From the NCBI GenBank assembly GCA_013388745.1, contig JACAER010000027.1:1-64000 (forward strand): a DNA stretch of 64,000 nt. The letters run 5' to 3'. The notes beneath the pieces were generated by a model, which was not told the origin of the DNA, searched no databases, and saw only the letters and a program-made list of their open reading frames with translations. The DNA comes from Chloroflexota bacterium (lineage in GTDB: Bacteria; Chloroflexota; Anaerolineae; Aggregatilineales; Phototrophicaceae). Positions 1-9,113 of the stretch are shown one piece after another. The stretch's first letter is position 1; each line of letters starts with the position of its first letter. Made by a program: the position numbers and the translations under genes.

Positions 1-58
1 CCGCACCCTTTCGGCTATTCTTCCTCAACTTGCCCGCTGCAAAATCCAGAAACGAAAA

Positions 59-93
59 GCGAGACCCGCCACTTTTCAGCTTTTGGGTCTCGC
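59..93 (-). terminator. Candidate terminator downstream of CoA-transferase
   Basis: A 9-bp perfect inverted repeat (arms 59-67 and 85-93, GCGAGACCC/GGGTCTCGC) with a 17-nt loop. On the minus strand it is followed by a T-rich stretch (TTTTCGTTTC), which fits a rho-independent terminator for the leftward CoA-transferase gene ending at 167. The rest of 1-166 shows no convincing gene. Confidence 0.45.
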
Positions 94-166
94 CTATTCC
101 TTATCTTGATGCCTATGGGGACTGAATTCCTACGCCTTTTTTATTGTTTGGGAGCGGCCCTGTGCC

Positions 167-1369
167 TTATATCGCCCCCTGCGTCCGCAGCTCGGCGATC
201 TCCTCCTCTGTCAGCCCCAAGACTTCGCGCAGCACCGCCGCGCTGTGCTCGCCAAGCTGCGGCGGCGGCAAACGCACCTCCGCCGGAGTCAACCCAAGCT
301 GCGCCGGCGCGTTGACATACTCGAAGGGCACGCCGCTGCTCAGTTCGATGCTGCCCACAAGGCCGCGCGCGACGCTGTGCTCGCTGCGCAGCGCCGCCGG
401 CACATCGTTGATCGGCCCCGCCGGAATCCCCAGCGCCAGCAAGCCGCTCACCCACTCGTCCACCGTGCGCGTGGCGAAAATCGCTTGCAGCGCGGGGATC
501 AGCGTGTCGCGGTGCGTCACGCGCGCCGGGTTCGTGGCGTAGCGCGCGTCGCTCAGCAAATCCGGGCGCTGCACCCACTGGCACAACTGCGCGTACTGGC
601 GATCATTGCCCACTGCCAGCACAAAATCGCCGTCGGCGGCGCTGAACGTCTGGTAGGGCACGATATTGGCGTGCTGGTTGCCGTAGCGCGCGGGCGGCTG
701 CTGCGAGACCAGATAATTGCTGGCGATATTCACCAGCGCCGCCACCTGCGAATCGAACAGCGCGGCGTCGATCTGCTGTCCCTGCCCGCTGTGTTCGGCG
801 TGCCGCAGCGCCGCCAGAATCGCCCCCTGCGCGAACAGCGCGGTCAACACATCGGAGACGGCCACACCGACTTTATAGGGTGCGCCCGCCGCCGGGCCGG
901 TGATGGCCATCAGCCCGCTCATGGCCTGGATCACGAAGTCATAGCCGGGACGTTCGCTGTAGGGGCCGTATTGGCCGAAGCCCGTGATGCTGCAATACAC
1001 CAGCGCCGGGTTCAGCGCGCGCAAATCTGCATAGCCCAGCCCGAACTGCGCCATCTGCCCCGGTTTGAAGTTTTCGACAACAATGTGGCTGCGCGCCGCA
1101 AGCTGCCGCGCAATCTGGCGCGCCTGCGGATGCTTCAGGTTCAGCGTCAGGCTGCGCTTGTTGCGGTTGACGCTCAGAAAATAGGCGCTCAGGCGTTCGT
1201 CGCCCGCGCCAGCCCACGGCGGCCCCCACGCGCGCGTTTCGTCACCGCCGTCGGGGTTTTCGATCTTGATGATGTCTGCCCCCAGATCGCCCAACAGCAT
1301 CGTACAGAACGGCCCGGCCAACACGCGCGAAAAATCCAGCACGCGGATGCCCGCCAGCGCAGATGTCAT
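167..1369 (-). CDS. Family III CoA-transferase (CaiB/BaiF family)
   Basis: 400 residues, the normal length for a CaiB/BaiF (family III) acyl-CoA transferase, which moves CoA between carboxylic acids in the cytoplasm. The N-terminus has the family signature GIRVLDFSRVLAGPFCTMLL followed by LGADIIKIENP. The segment PGYDFVIQAMSGLM carries the aspartate expected to form the acyl-anhydride intermediate. The ATG at 1367-1369 has only a weak ribosome site. The gene is divergent from the GreA-like gene. The donor and acceptor acids cannot be read from sequence; succinyl-CoA, formyl-CoA and carnitine-type members all share these motifs. Confidence 0.9.
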   Translation of the reverse strand: MTSALAGIRVLDFSRVLAGPFCTMLLGDLGADIIKIENPDGGDETRAWGPPWAGAGDERLSAYFLSVNRNKRSLTLNLKHPQARQIARQLAARSHIVVENFKPGQMAQFGLGYADLRALNPALVYCSITGFGQYGPYSERPGYDFVIQAMSGLMAITGPAAGAPYKVGVAVSDVLTALFAQGAILAALRHAEHSGQGQQIDAALFDSQVAALVNIASNYLVSQQPPARYGNQHANIVPYQTFSAADGDFVLAVGNDRQYAQLCQWVQRPDLLSDARYATNPARVTHRDTLIPALQAIFATRTVDEWVSGLLALGIPAGPINDVPAALRSEHSVARGLVGSIELSSGVPFEYVNAPAQLGLTPAEVRLPPPQLGEHSAAVLREVLGLTEEEIAELRTQGAI

Positions 1370-1444
1370 ATGATGTTTATCCCTATCGCCGCCCCAAATG
1401 TGCCTGCCTTATAGCTGAAACTGCACTGAATGTCAAAGGCCAGC

Positions 1445-1450
1445 TATAAT
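1445..1450 (+). promoter_or_regulatory. -10 box of GreA-like gene
   Basis: A perfect TATAAT lies 87 nt before the start codon at 1537. No good -35 box is seen. Confidence 0.5.
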
Positions 1451-1536
1451 AGGGTCAACCATTTTCAGGCTGCATTCGGCGCTTTGTATGCTGTATACAA
1501 TGGTGTTTTGCCGCCGACTGAAGCGCAGGAGTTGTT

Positions 1537-2025
1537 ATGAACGAGAATGAACCCATTATCCTGACCCGCGCTGGTTTTGAACAGTTACAGCGCGAACTGG
1601 CTGATCTGGAAACGCGCGGGCGCGAAGAAGCCGCCGAAAACCTCTTCGAGGCGGCGGACGATACCGACGTGGCCGAAGAAGAAACTTTCCGCGACGCCAT
1701 GAACCAGAAATCGATGCTCGAAGCGCGCATTTTGCAGTTGAAGCAGATTCTGGCGATGGCGCAGGTCGTGGACGAAGACCCCGATCCCAACAGCGCTTCG
1801 CCCGGCGATCGCGTGGTGGTCTGGGATCATCAGGAAAAGGCCGAAGTGATCTTTGATCTGCTGGGCGGCGCGGAGATTGCTATGGGGCGGCGGCACGGCG
1901 TTTCCATCGATTCGCCGGTAGGCAAGGCGCTGTTGGGTAAGCGTATCGGCGACACGATTGAAGTGCAGACACCCGACGGCGTGGCGCGTTATACGATTCG
2001 CCGTCTGGAGCAGATTCCCGGTTAG
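1537..2025 (+). CDS. GreA/GreB-family transcription elongation factor
   Basis: 162 residues: an N-terminal coiled coil (about 8-75) and a C-terminal FKBP-like domain (about 85-160). Gre factors enter the RNA polymerase secondary channel and stimulate cleavage of backtracked RNA. The coiled-coil tip reads TDVAEEETF where classical GreA has GDLKENAEY; the Asp and the Glu three residues later that hold the catalytic Mg2+ are kept, while the rest of the tip differs. The protein may therefore be a divergent Gre paralogue rather than housekeeping GreA. It starts at an ATG preceded by CGCAGGAGTTGTT, a good ribosome site. Its stop overlaps the stop of the convergent GNAT gene by four bases. Confidence 0.85.
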   Translation: MNENEPIILTRAGFEQLQRELADLETRGREEAAENLFEAADDTDVAEEETFRDAMNQKSMLEARILQLKQILAMAQVVDEDPDPNSASPGDRVVVWDHQEKAEVIFDLLGGAEIAMGRRHGVSIDSPVGKALLGKRIGDTIEVQTPDGVARYTIRRLEQIPG

Positions 2026-2606
2026 CGCTGCGCGAATTCGCGTTTAAGCAGCGCGAACAACATCAGATCGTAAAACTGGCCTTCCTCGTAGTACTGCTCG
2101 CGCTGAAGCCCCTCCTGCCGAAAGCCGACTTTTTCCAGCACACGCGCTGACGCCGTGTTCAGCGCGCTCGAATCGGCTTCGATGCGGTTCAGCCCCATTT
2201 CCTCGAAGCCAAAGCGCACGACCCTCCGCAGCGCCTCCGGCATCAACCCCTGTCCCCAGTAGGCGCGCGCCAGATCATAGCCCACGCTGGCGCGAAAATT
2301 GGCGCGATCCCAATAATTGAAGCCGCACATGCCGATGACGGCATCATTGTCCTTGCGCGCTATGCCCCAGCGCACGGCGATTTTTTCGCGGTAATCGGCG
2401 TTGATCGCCTGAATGATGAGCGCGGCTTCGATCGGCGTGCGGATCGGCGCGCCGGTATTGTACTTCGTCACTTCGTAGTCTCCGCGAATAGCCCACACCG
2501 CGGCGGCATCGGTATCCACCAGCGCGCGCAGCGTCAGCCGCTGCGTTTCCAAAACGGGAAAAGTCGAAAAATCGAACACAATAGCCTCATCCCTGTTGTT
2601 TGCCAT
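2022..2606 (-). CDS. GNAT N-acetyltransferase, RimJ/RimL type
   Basis: 194 residues with the RimJ/RimL-type layout: LETQRLTLRAL near the N-terminus, the acetyl-CoA segment VGYDLARAYWGQGLMPEAL, then NRIEADSSALNTASARVLEK and GFRQEGLQREQYY. Such enzymes acetylate protein N-termini, antibiotics or small amines; the substrate is not readable here. It overlaps the upstream BenE gene by 20 bp, so the two are probably co-transcribed. Confidence 0.85.
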   Translation of the reverse strand: MANNRDEAIVFDFSTFPVLETQRLTLRALVDTDAAAVWAIRGDYEVTKYNTGAPIRTPIEAALIIQAINADYREKIAVRWGIARKDNDAVIGMCGFNYWDRANFRASVGYDLARAYWGQGLMPEALRRVVRFGFEEMGLNRIEADSSALNTASARVLEKVGFRQEGLQREQYYEEGQFYDLMLFALLKREFAQR

Positions 2607-3795
2607 ATTGTAAAACGAAATGCGTGAGCACGCCCGCCACCAGCCCCCAGAAGGGCGCGCCGATGCCCAGCAGCGAAAAGTTGGCCGCCGTGCACAGAAA
2701 GGCCACGATGGCCGCGTCGCGCGTTTTGGCCTCGTGCAGCGCGCCCACCAGCGACGACGTGATCGTGCCGCTGAGCGCCAGCCCGGCGATGGCCGCCACC
2801 AGCGCCGCCGGAAAGCCCGCGAACAGGCTGACCACGGTCGCGCCGAACAGCCCGAACAGCAGATACCACACGCCGACCATCACGCCCGCCGAATAGCGTT
2901 TGCTGGCGTCGGGGTGCGCGTCGGGGTTGGTGACAATCGCAGCGGTGAGCGCGCCCAACGTCTGGCCATGCCCACCGAACAGCGCCAGCGCCACCGAAGC
3001 CAGTCCGGTTGCCACCAGAATGCCGTTAATCGGCGCTTCGTAGCCGCAGGAGCGCAGCACCGCCTGTCCAGGCGCGTACTGCGAGGTCAGCGCCAGCACG
3101 AACAGCGGCAGCGCCAGGCTCAGCGCGGCGTTGAGCGTAAATTCCGGCGCCGTCAACTGCGGCACGGTGAGCGCGATGTGCAGCGCTTCGAAATGCAGTT
3201 CGCCGCTGAGCGCCGCAATCAGCGTGCCGATCAGCAGCGCGCCGAGCGTGGGCGCGCGAAAATTGAGGCGGCGCAGCACGAAAAATACGACGATCATCGC
3301 CAGCACCATCAGTGGGCGTTCCGGCAGCCGCGCGAAGAGATCGACGCCGAAGCGCAGCAGGATACCCGCCAGCATTCCCAGCACCACCGGCTGCGGCACG
3401 AGGCGCATAGCACGCGCGAACAGCCCCGACAGGCCGATGAGCGCCACAGCCAGCCCCGCCAGCATATACGCGCCAACGGCCTGCGGCAGCGTGTAATGCA
3501 TCAGGCTGGTGACCAGCAGCGCGGCGCCAGCGGTTGACCAGGGCGTGGTGAGCGGCTGGCGGTAATAGAGCGAGAGCAGCAGACTGAGCAGGCCGTAGCC
3601 GATAGTGACCGCCCAGACCCACGAGGCGGTCTGCGCGGCGCTGAGGCTGCCGCTCTGGGCGGCTTGCAGCACGATCAACAGCGGGCCGGTGTAGCCCACG
3701 AGCACGACGATAAAACCCGCCACGACAGCGGAAAGACTCAAAGCGTTGGGCAGATCGCGCAGATTGCGCCAGAAATGCGGTTGGGGTGCGAGCAT
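2587..3795 (-). CDS. BenE-family benzoate/H+ symporter-like membrane protein
   Basis: 402 residues, strongly hydrophobic with about 12 membrane segments, starting HFWRNLRDLPNALSLSAVVA as in BenE proteins. The conserved GGHGQTLGALTAAIV segment (about residue 275) and the late SLFAGFPAALVAAIAGLAL are family hallmarks. BenE proteins belong to the nucleobase/ascorbate-type transporter fold and are named for benzoate uptake, but no aromatic-degradation gene lies nearby, so the cargo is uncertain. The ATG at 3793-3795 follows CAGGACAACCCC. The 20-bp overlap with the GNAT gene indicates an operon. Confidence 0.85.
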   Translation of the reverse strand: MLAPQPHFWRNLRDLPNALSLSAVVAGFIVVLVGYTGPLLIVLQAAQSGSLSAAQTASWVWAVTIGYGLLSLLLSLYYRQPLTTPWSTAGAALLVTSLMHYTLPQAVGAYMLAGLAVALIGLSGLFARAMRLVPQPVVLGMLAGILLRFGVDLFARLPERPLMVLAMIVVFFVLRRLNFRAPTLGALLIGTLIAALSGELHFEALHIALTVPQLTAPEFTLNAALSLALPLFVLALTSQYAPGQAVLRSCGYEAPINGILVATGLASVALALFGGHGQTLGALTAAIVTNPDAHPDASKRYSAGVMVGVWYLLFGLFGATVVSLFAGFPAALVAAIAGLALSGTITSSLVGALHEAKTRDAAIVAFLCTAANFSLLGIGAPFWGLVAGVLTHFVLQYGKQQG

Positions 3796-4129
3796 GGGGT
3801 TGTCCTGGGTGGCTGCGGCACTGTGCTTAGTGTAGGCGGGGGCGGGGGCGGCGTCAATGTCCGCCGGGGGGTGGACAGGGCAATCGCATCAAATTTAGCT
3901 TTACGGCGTAGGTATACCGCCGGCGCTGTCTGGATGCGCTGCGCAAGCGCAGTTCGTCGTGTTTACGTCGCTGACAACATTGAGCGGAACCTTTGTGGGC
4001 GATACCACAGGCGCAACACCGCCCGAATGCGTTCTTCAGACCGAATCTACCGGCTATTTCGTCGGCCCATAGGCGGCGCTGATGCGCTCAAACCTCTAAA
4101 TTTGCCCCCCGCCGCCGCTTGCGATATGG
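3796..4129. other. Gene-free stretch between divergent genes
   Basis: The interval between benE and the TPR/SH3b gene is about 370 bp. It holds small hairpins, for example GTCCGCC/GGTGGAC near 3860 and TGCGC/GCGCA near 3935, and ends in the rightward promoter at 4127. I see no open frame or RNA gene in it. Confidence 0.5.
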
Positions 4130-4135
4130 TACAAT
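4127..4135 (+). promoter_or_regulatory. Extended -10 promoter
   Basis: TGGTACAAT, an extended -10 element (TGn plus TACAAT), lies 28 nt before the ATG at 4164, giving a very short leader. A CAGAGG ribosome site sits 9 nt before that ATG. Confidence 0.55.
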
Positions 4136-4163
4136 CGCAAACTCTACACAGAGGTTTTCGCCT

Positions 4164-6575
4164 ATGGATGAGCTACAACGGCGTCTGGACGAGCTGCGCC
4201 GCCAACTCCAAAACGCCTCCAGCGAGACGCTGCCCGAACTCGAACGCACGGCGCGCGCCCTGCTTTCCGACGCCAAAAACACCCCTTACGAAGCAGCCGT
4301 GCAGACCCTTTTCGCCGAAATCGCCCGTATGGGCGTGCGTCCGCGCGATACCGGCACGGTGCGCGCGGTCGAAGCCGGTATACCAACGCCTAGCGACGCC
4401 ACCGTGCGTGGGCTGACCCGCCGCGCGCGCATCCGCCTGGAAATCGCCGGCGACGATGACGATATCGACGAAGCGATCGATATTCTGGCGCAGGCCCTGG
4501 CCGTCAACCCCAAAGACCCGGACACGCTCAACCTGCTGCACGAGGCCGCCAGCAAAGGCGCACAGGCCGCGCAGCGCGTGGGCGATCTGTTTAAGCGCTA
4601 CAACGTGCCGGAAAGCGTCAAAACGCCGGAAGCCCCCACGCCCGAAGCGCCCGCCAGCGAAGAAGAACCCAAAACCCGCAAACGGAAATCCTCCAAAGCC
4701 AGCGATTATCCCACATCGGCAGGCTATCCCGCGCCCGAACAGCAGGGGCTGGGCCGGCGTGTGCCGGGGCGCGGCCCGCTGAACACGGGCATTGATATTA
4801 ACACTATGCTCTCGGAGCTTCAGCAGGCCTACTACGCGGGCGATTATCAAAAAGCCGTCGAACTGGCAAACCGCGTGATTTCGCTGCTACCGAGCAACGT
4901 CACCGCGCTGGATTATCGCCAGAAAGCCGAAGACAACCTGATACGCGGTGTCGTGCCCGATCACCGCATCCCCTTTGACGCGCGCGTAGCCTACAACCGC
5001 GCCAATTCGCTGGTGCGCGCCGGCAACTACGACGAAGCCGAACGCCTGTACCGCGAAGCGCGCGATCTGGCGAACCGCAGCGGTATTCTCAACTGGAAAG
5101 ATGCCGAACAAGCGCTGCTGGAAATTCAGGATTTGGCGCTGGCGCGCGAACTGCTGATCGAAGGCGATCGCCTGATGAACAGCGATAGCTGGGGCGAAGC
5201 GCTGCGCAAATACGAGGGCGCACTGCGGGTGGTCGCCAACGACCCCATCGCGCTGGAGCGCGTCGATACCGTGCGGCGCGTACAGCAGGATACCGACCAG
5301 GCGCTCGTGCAGTTGAGTATGCTCGGCGGCTCGCTGGCCGAACAGGTCACGCAGTTGCAAAATGTGCTGACGATTCTGGCACGTGTGCGCCAACTGCTGC
5401 CCAACAGCAAACGTCTGGCGCAGCTTACGCAGGACGCCAGCAGCCGCCTGACCGCCATCAAAACGCAGTTGAGCGATCAGGCGCAGGCGGCAGTCGCGCG
5501 CGCCGAAAACGCCACCGCGCTGGAAGAACGCTTACACCTGACGAACGAAGCGCTCAAGCTGTTGGAAATGGGCGTCGAACTCGACCCCGGCGACAGCCGA
5601 CTTTCGACACTGCTGCTGGAAACCCGTTCCGCATCCAGCGACATGCAGCGCGCGCGCCAGGTGATCGAACGCGCAGCGGCGCTGATCGCCCAGAATTTTG
5701 ACAACGAACTGGCGCAGGCCCGCTCCATGCTGGCCAGCCTGCTGAACTACGCACAGGATGACCGCTACCGCACCGTCGTCGGCGATCTCTTGCAGCGCTA
5801 TGTCGAACGTGCCGAATTCGCGCTGGAAGACGGCGATCTGGACGAAGCGCAGATGTGGCTGGAGACGATGCGCGACGAGCCGTTCCGCATTCTGGGGCGG
5901 CGCACCGAAATCGCGCGCATCGAAAACGGGCTGCGCCAGAGACGGCAGAGTAACCGCCTGCGCTGGGGCGCGATCATCGGCGGCATCGTGATTATTCTGG
6001 GGCTGCTGGCGGCAGGCACGAGTCCGGTATGGGTGCCGATTCTGATCACACCCACACCGACCATTACCCTCACACCGAGTATCACACCGACGCCGAGCAT
6101 CACGCCAACGCCATCACACACCCCCACCGCGACCCATACGCCGACGTGGACCATCACGCCCTCGCCAACAATCACCCCCTCGTGGACGCCAACCGCGTCG
6201 CTAACGCCGACGCACACGCCCACGCCCACCGAAACGTCCACGCCGTCACCTACCTATACGCCCAGCAACACGCCCACAGCCACCAACACGCCGACGATCA
6301 CGCCGACGCCGCCGGTGCTGTGCGAAGTGCGTTCGGCGACAGGCGACGCCATCAATGTGCGCGCCCAGCCTTCGCGCTCATCCGATCGTGTTGGTGTTGC
6401 GGAAAGCGATGTGGTGCTGAACGTGGTGGAAGCGCAGCTTGGCCCGGATGATGGTCTGACGTGGTATCGCGTGCGCTTGCAGACCTTTACCGGCACCGGT
6501 TTTGAGGGCTGGGTGCGCGCCGATACGGTGAACGAGACGACCCAAAGCCCGCCCTGCCCGCTGTTGGGGCAGTAG
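4164..6575 (+). CDS. TPR-like membrane protein with Thr/Pro-rich stalk and SH3b domain
   Basis: 803 residues from the ATG at 4164, which has a CAGAGG site 9 nt upstream; an in-frame ATG at 4119 lacks one. The N-terminal 600 residues are helical and repeat-like (segments such as [20 protein letters not shown] look like TPRs), so they should be cytoplasmic. One membrane segment follows ([18 protein letters not shown], about residue 610). Then comes a stalk of about 85 residues that is almost all Thr, Pro and Ser, and a C-terminal SH3b domain (INVRAQPS through WYRVRLQTF to EGWVRADTV). The likely role is sensing or binding at the cell wall, coupled to an internal scaffold. It is monocistronic. 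No enzyme domain is seen. Confidence 0.8.
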   Translation: MDELQRRLDELRRQLQNASSETLPELERTARALLSDAKNTPYEAAVQTLFAEIARMGVRPRDTGTVRAVEAGIPTPSDATVRGLTRRARIRLEIAGDDDDIDEAIDILAQALAVNPKDPDTLNLLHEAASKGAQAAQRVGDLFKRYNVPESVKTPEAPTPEAPASEEEPKTRKRKSSKASDYPTSAGYPAPEQQGLGRRVPGRGPLNTGIDINTMLSELQQAYYAGDYQKAVELANRVISLLPSNVTALDYRQKAEDNLIRGVVPDHRIPFDARVAYNRANSLVRAGNYDEAERLYREARDLANRSGILNWKDAEQALLEIQDLALARELLIEGDRLMNSDSWGEALRKYEGALRVVANDPIALERVDTVRRVQQDTDQALVQLSMLGGSLAEQVTQLQNVLTILARVRQLLPNSKRLAQLTQDASSRLTAIKTQLSDQAQAAVARAENATALEERLHLTNEALKLLEMGVELDPGDSRLSTLLLETRSASSDMQRARQVIERAAALIAQNFDNELAQARSMLASLLNYAQDDRYRTVVGDLLQRYVERAEFALEDGDLDEAQMWLETMRDEPFRILGRRTEIARIENGLRQRRQSNRLRWGAIIGGIVIILGLLAAGTSPVWVPILITPTPTITLTPSITPTPSITPTPSHTPTATHTPTWTITPSPTITPSWTPTASLTPTHTPTPTETSTPSPTYTPSNTPTATNTPTITPTPPVLCEVRSATGDAINVRAQPSRSSDRVGVAESDVVLNVVEAQLGPDDGLTWYRVRLQTFTGTGFEGWVRADTVNETTQSPPCPLLGQ

Positions 6576-6579
6576 GCGC

Positions 6580-7332
6580 TTAGGCACGCCGCGCGTAGAT
6601 TTTATTTTTGGCGTGCGTGTCGTGATAAAACGCGCTCATGATGGCCGGGAGATCGTCGTACTCTCTGCCGTCGATCAAACTGCGCAAATAGGCGATATTG
6701 CGCGCGATAAGCTGGCGATCGCCCGTCTCGCCGTGCGCGGGAATCACGGTTTTGACGCGCTCATCCCCCTGCCAGCGCGCCAATCCTTCGATCCACAGCG
6801 CCAGCGGGCTGTCTTCGTTGACCACCGGCAGCGGCGTTTCCAGCGTATCGCCCGCCAGCAGCACGCCCCACTGCGGGATAAAACCCACCAGACAATCGCG
6901 CGTGTGGCCGGGCAAATGATGCAGCTCCAGCGTTAAACCGCCCAGATCGAGATGTAACTGGCCGCTGAAGACCATTTGCGGCGGCACGAGCGACACAGCA
7001 TCCCACGCGCCCGGCTGTTCCAGTTTTTTGGCGTTTAGTTCTTGCGGCACATCGGCGGCGAAGCGCGCATAAGCTTCGCTGTGGGCAAAAATTTCGCCCG
7101 GCGGCAGCCCCGCCGTGCCCCAGACATGATCCCAATCGGCATGGCTGTAAACAATCCACAGACGCTTGTCGCGCAGCAGCGGCAGCACGGGCTGCATATC
7201 GCGCGGGTGCGAAAGCGTGTCCCAGACGACGGCGTGCGTGTCGCTGAGGATGAGCGCGCCGCGCACGTCAAAATCATCGAGCAGAAGTTCGGTGAGGTAG
7301 AGCTTGGGCGCGAATTCTTTGAGGGCCGTCAT
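6580..7332 (-). CDS. MBL-fold metallo-hydrolase
   Basis: 250 residues. The metallo-beta-lactamase motif HADWDHVWG (HxDxDH type) is complete, followed by the later ligands in LHHLPGHTRDCLVGF and VIPAHGE. These bind a two-metal site and hydrolyse thioesters, phosphoesters or lactones. I chose the ATG at 7330-7332, with GAGGG 9 nt upstream, over the GTG at 7338. The gene follows the MaoC gene by 12 nt and probably belongs to the same leftward operon. A thioester or hydroxyacyl substrate would suit that neighbour, but this is inference. Confidence 0.85.
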   Translation of the reverse strand: MTALKEFAPKLYLTELLLDDFDVRGALILSDTHAVVWDTLSHPRDMQPVLPLLRDKRLWIVYSHADWDHVWGTAGLPPGEIFAHSEAYARFAADVPQELNAKKLEQPGAWDAVSLVPPQMVFSGQLHLDLGGLTLELHHLPGHTRDCLVGFIPQWGVLLAGDTLETPLPVVNEDSPLALWIEGLARWQGDERVKTVIPAHGETGDRQLIARNIAYLRSLIDGREYDDLPAIMSAFYHDTHAKNKIYARRA

Positions 7333-7344
7333 CGGCACGTGCCC

Positions 7345-7797
7345 TCAGCGCGCCAGCCGCACTTGCGCGGGAAAGCCGGCGCAGCGCGCGCGCAGCACTT
7401 CTTTGCCGTCCTGATTGCTGTAGGTGGCCGTCAGCGTGATGCGGCGTTTGTCGGCATCTTTTTCGATAATCGTACACAGACAGGTGATGGTGTTGCCCAG
7501 ATACACTGGCGCCAGGTATTCGAACTGCATTTCGCTGGCCAGAAAGCCGATCAGCCCGCCGATATGCGTCAACATGCTGGCCGTGAGCAGGCCGGGCACA
7601 ATGCGCTGGCCGTACCAGGTTTCGGCGGCGAACGTGTCGTCCATGTGAAAGGGATTGTAATCGCCGGTGACGCCGCAAAACAACGCGAGATCGCCTTCCG
7701 TAAAGGTGCGGCGGAAGACAAACGTTTGCCCGACATGCAAGCTGTCGAAGGCGGCGCGCAGTTGAACCTTAAATGCCGGGCTTGGGAGGTTCGCCAT
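7345..7797 (-). CDS. MaoC-like (R)-enoyl-CoA hydratase
   Basis: 150 residues with the hot-dog fold hydratase-2 motif FCGVTGDYNPFHMDDTFA, which holds the catalytic Asp and His, and the downstream IVPGLLTASMLTHIGGLIG. MaoC-type enzymes hydrate trans-2-enoyl-CoA to (R)-3-hydroxyacyl-CoA in fatty acid or polyhydroxyalkanoate metabolism. Its start lies inside the 3' end of the FHA gene (29-bp overlap), showing translational coupling. The length is typical of a single-domain member. Confidence 0.88.
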   Translation of the reverse strand: MANLPSPAFKVQLRAAFDSLHVGQTFVFRRTFTEGDLALFCGVTGDYNPFHMDDTFAAETWYGQRIVPGLLTASMLTHIGGLIGFLASEMQFEYLAPVYLGNTITCLCTIIEKDADKRRITLTATYSNQDGKEVLRARCAGFPAQVRLAR

Positions 7798-8419
7798 TGG
7801 TTTTTGTCTGCGGCGTGCCAGAATTGGGCGCGAAGAATACTTTAATCACCAGTTGGCCGAGCTTGACTTCATCGCCACTGCGCAGCGGATAGAGTTCGAA
7901 GGGCACGAGGCGGATGTTGTTGACAAACGTGCCGTTGCTGCTGCGCAGGTCTTTGATATAAAGCTGTTTGTTCTTAAGAATCACCGCGGCGTGCTTGCGG
8001 CTGATGCCCAGTTGGTAGGCGGCGTGCGGCGTAAAGTCGATGTCGGGCACGATATTGGCGGTGGCGTCCAGACGGCCAAACAGCAGTTCGCGCTCCTCGG
8101 CGGGGGCCAGCATAATCGGCGCCGGTGCGCCAGGAATTTCGACCCGAAGCTGCATCTGCGTTTCGAAGACGGTGCCGCCCGTGCGCGGCGGCTCGGCGGG
8201 ACGCGCGGCGGGCGGGGCAGGCAGCGTTTTGTTTTCTTCGCCCCCCAGCGAGCGCGTGCCGGCAGCGCCTTCGCCCGTCAGCAGGTTCGTGCCGCAAAAT
8301 TCGCACAGAAACACGCCGGGACGATTCTGTTTGCCGCAGCGTGGGCAGGTCTTGATAGCCGTCAGGCGGGTGCTGCCCGATGCGCCTTCGGGTTTTTTCT
8401 TATCATCAGGATTATTCAT
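7769..8419 (-). CDS. FHA-domain protein with N-terminal zinc ribbon
   Basis: 216 residues from the ATG at 8417-8419, preceded by GGGAGG at 9-nt spacing; a TTG 18 bases upstream is less likely. A zinc ribbon (CPRCGKQNRPGVFLCEFCG, about 25-45) is followed by a disordered linker and an FHA domain (about 95-210). The FHA domain keeps the phosphothreonine-binding residues in GISRKHAAV and DLRSSNGTFV. Such proteins recognise partners phosphorylated by Ser/Thr kinases; no kinase is in this window. It is the first gene of the leftward cluster with MaoC and the MBL hydrolase. Confidence 0.88.
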   Translation of the reverse strand: MNNPDDKKKPEGASGSTRLTAIKTCPRCGKQNRPGVFLCEFCGTNLLTGEGAAGTRSLGGEENKTLPAPPAARPAEPPRTGGTVFETQMQLRVEIPGAPAPIMLAPAEERELLFGRLDATANIVPDIDFTPHAAYQLGISRKHAAVILKNKQLYIKDLRSSNGTFVNNIRLVPFELYPLRSGDEVKLGQLVIKVFFAPNSGTPQTKTNGEPPKPGI

Positions 8420-8498
8420 TTTGCCGCCCTCCCGCAAAAGGGTACGCGCTATAAAGACAGTATGCCAATAAAAGATTAGGAAAGATAAACTACCTTAT

Positions 8499-8504
8499 AG
8501 TATA
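8499..8504 (-). promoter_or_regulatory. -10 box for FHA/MaoC/MBL cluster
   Basis: TATACT on the minus strand about 80 nt upstream of the FHA start, in an AT-rich pocket. No clear -35 box. Confidence 0.4.
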
Positions 8505-8579
8505 GGGGATTGCCGCTGATTGCAACGGCCACGCCCCGCTTTCGCTTATTTTTAATAACTTCTATTCTAGCACACAAAG

Positions 8580-8604
8580 AAAAACCCCAGCACACGTCCG
8601 GGGT
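8580..8604 (-). terminator. Weak terminator downstream of the 70-residue gene
   Basis: Arms 8584-8588 and 8600-8604 (ACCCC/GGGGT) with an 11-nt loop. On the minus strand a TTTTT run follows directly. The stem is short, so this is tentative. Confidence 0.35.
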
Positions 8605-8630
8605 GTCCACGAGCCTTGGCGACGGCGGTC

Positions 8631-8843
8631 TTACGGCTGACGTTTGACTGTGATACTGCCGTCGCGCATCCCGCTCATCAATTCCTGCACATCCAGATCA
8701 ATGATGCCTTTGCCGGCGATCGAAATGATCTTGTCGTCAACCACAATAACACGGCCTGCGGCCACCTTGCGCCCACGCTGATAGATTTCCACCAGTTCGC
8801 CGGGACGCGGCACACCGGGCAGGATACGCCGTAACAGGCTCAT
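8631..8843 (-). CDS. Small protein of unknown function (70 aa)
   Basis: 70 residues from the ATG at 8841-8843, preceded by GGGAGAGAAAACGC. The sequence runs from RRILPGVPRPGELVEIYQRG through GRVIVVDDKIISIAG to MRDGSITVKRQP. It looks like a small beta-rich soluble protein and has no motif I recognise. It has its own -10 box (8880-8885) and a downstream hairpin, and it stands alone between the FHA cluster and the aminotransferase. Confidence 0.6.
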   Translation of the reverse strand: MSLLRRILPGVPRPGELVEIYQRGRKVAAGRVIVVDDKIISIAGKGIIDLDVQELMSGMRDGSITVKRQP

Positions 8844-8879
8844 GCGTTTTCTCTCCCACAACATTTTGTGACTCTTCAT

Positions 8880-8885
8880 AGTATA
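8880..8885 (-). promoter_or_regulatory. -10 box for 70-residue gene
   Basis: TATACT on the minus strand, 36 nt before the ATG. The -35 region is poor. Confidence 0.4.
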
Positions 8886-9070
8886 AGCGCAGAACGATCA
8901 ATTGGGCAAGGCATGAAATGCCGCTTGTTAGAAAACGATGACCTTTACGCAACCACAATTTAGATTGTCGTTCGCTTAAGGTCGCGCACCCCGCATAAAT
9001 TTTTAGACACATTTTAATGCTGTACACCTTGCACGAAAAGACAGCCTAGCCCGATTCGTGTCGTCGCGAT

Positions 9071-9076
9071 TATACT
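9071..9076 (+). promoter_or_regulatory. -10 box for aminotransferase
   Basis: TATACT 38 nt before the ATG at 9114. Confidence 0.45.
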
Positions 9077-9113
9077 CTGCGTCTTGCGCCAATCAGTGCT
9101 GGAAGTACAAAAA

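Noticed and set aside
245-1414. Long plus-strand frame opposite the CoA-transferase
   Set aside because: Arg/His/Ala-rich composition and full overlap with a gene of clear homology; a high-GC shadow.
2620-3537. 305-codon plus-strand frame opposite benE
   Set aside because: Composition is Arg/Gln/His-rich and lacks hydrophobic segments; it mirrors the transporter gene.
6050-6320. Possible tandem repeat or CRISPR-like array
   Set aside because: The repetition is the low-complexity Thr/Pro codon pattern of the stalk; there are no constant repeats with unique spacers.
6029-6451. Plus-strand frame in the Thr/Pro stalk region rich in His and Asp
   Set aside because: It is the alternate frame of the ACGCC-type simple repeat that encodes the stalk, not a histidine-rich protein.
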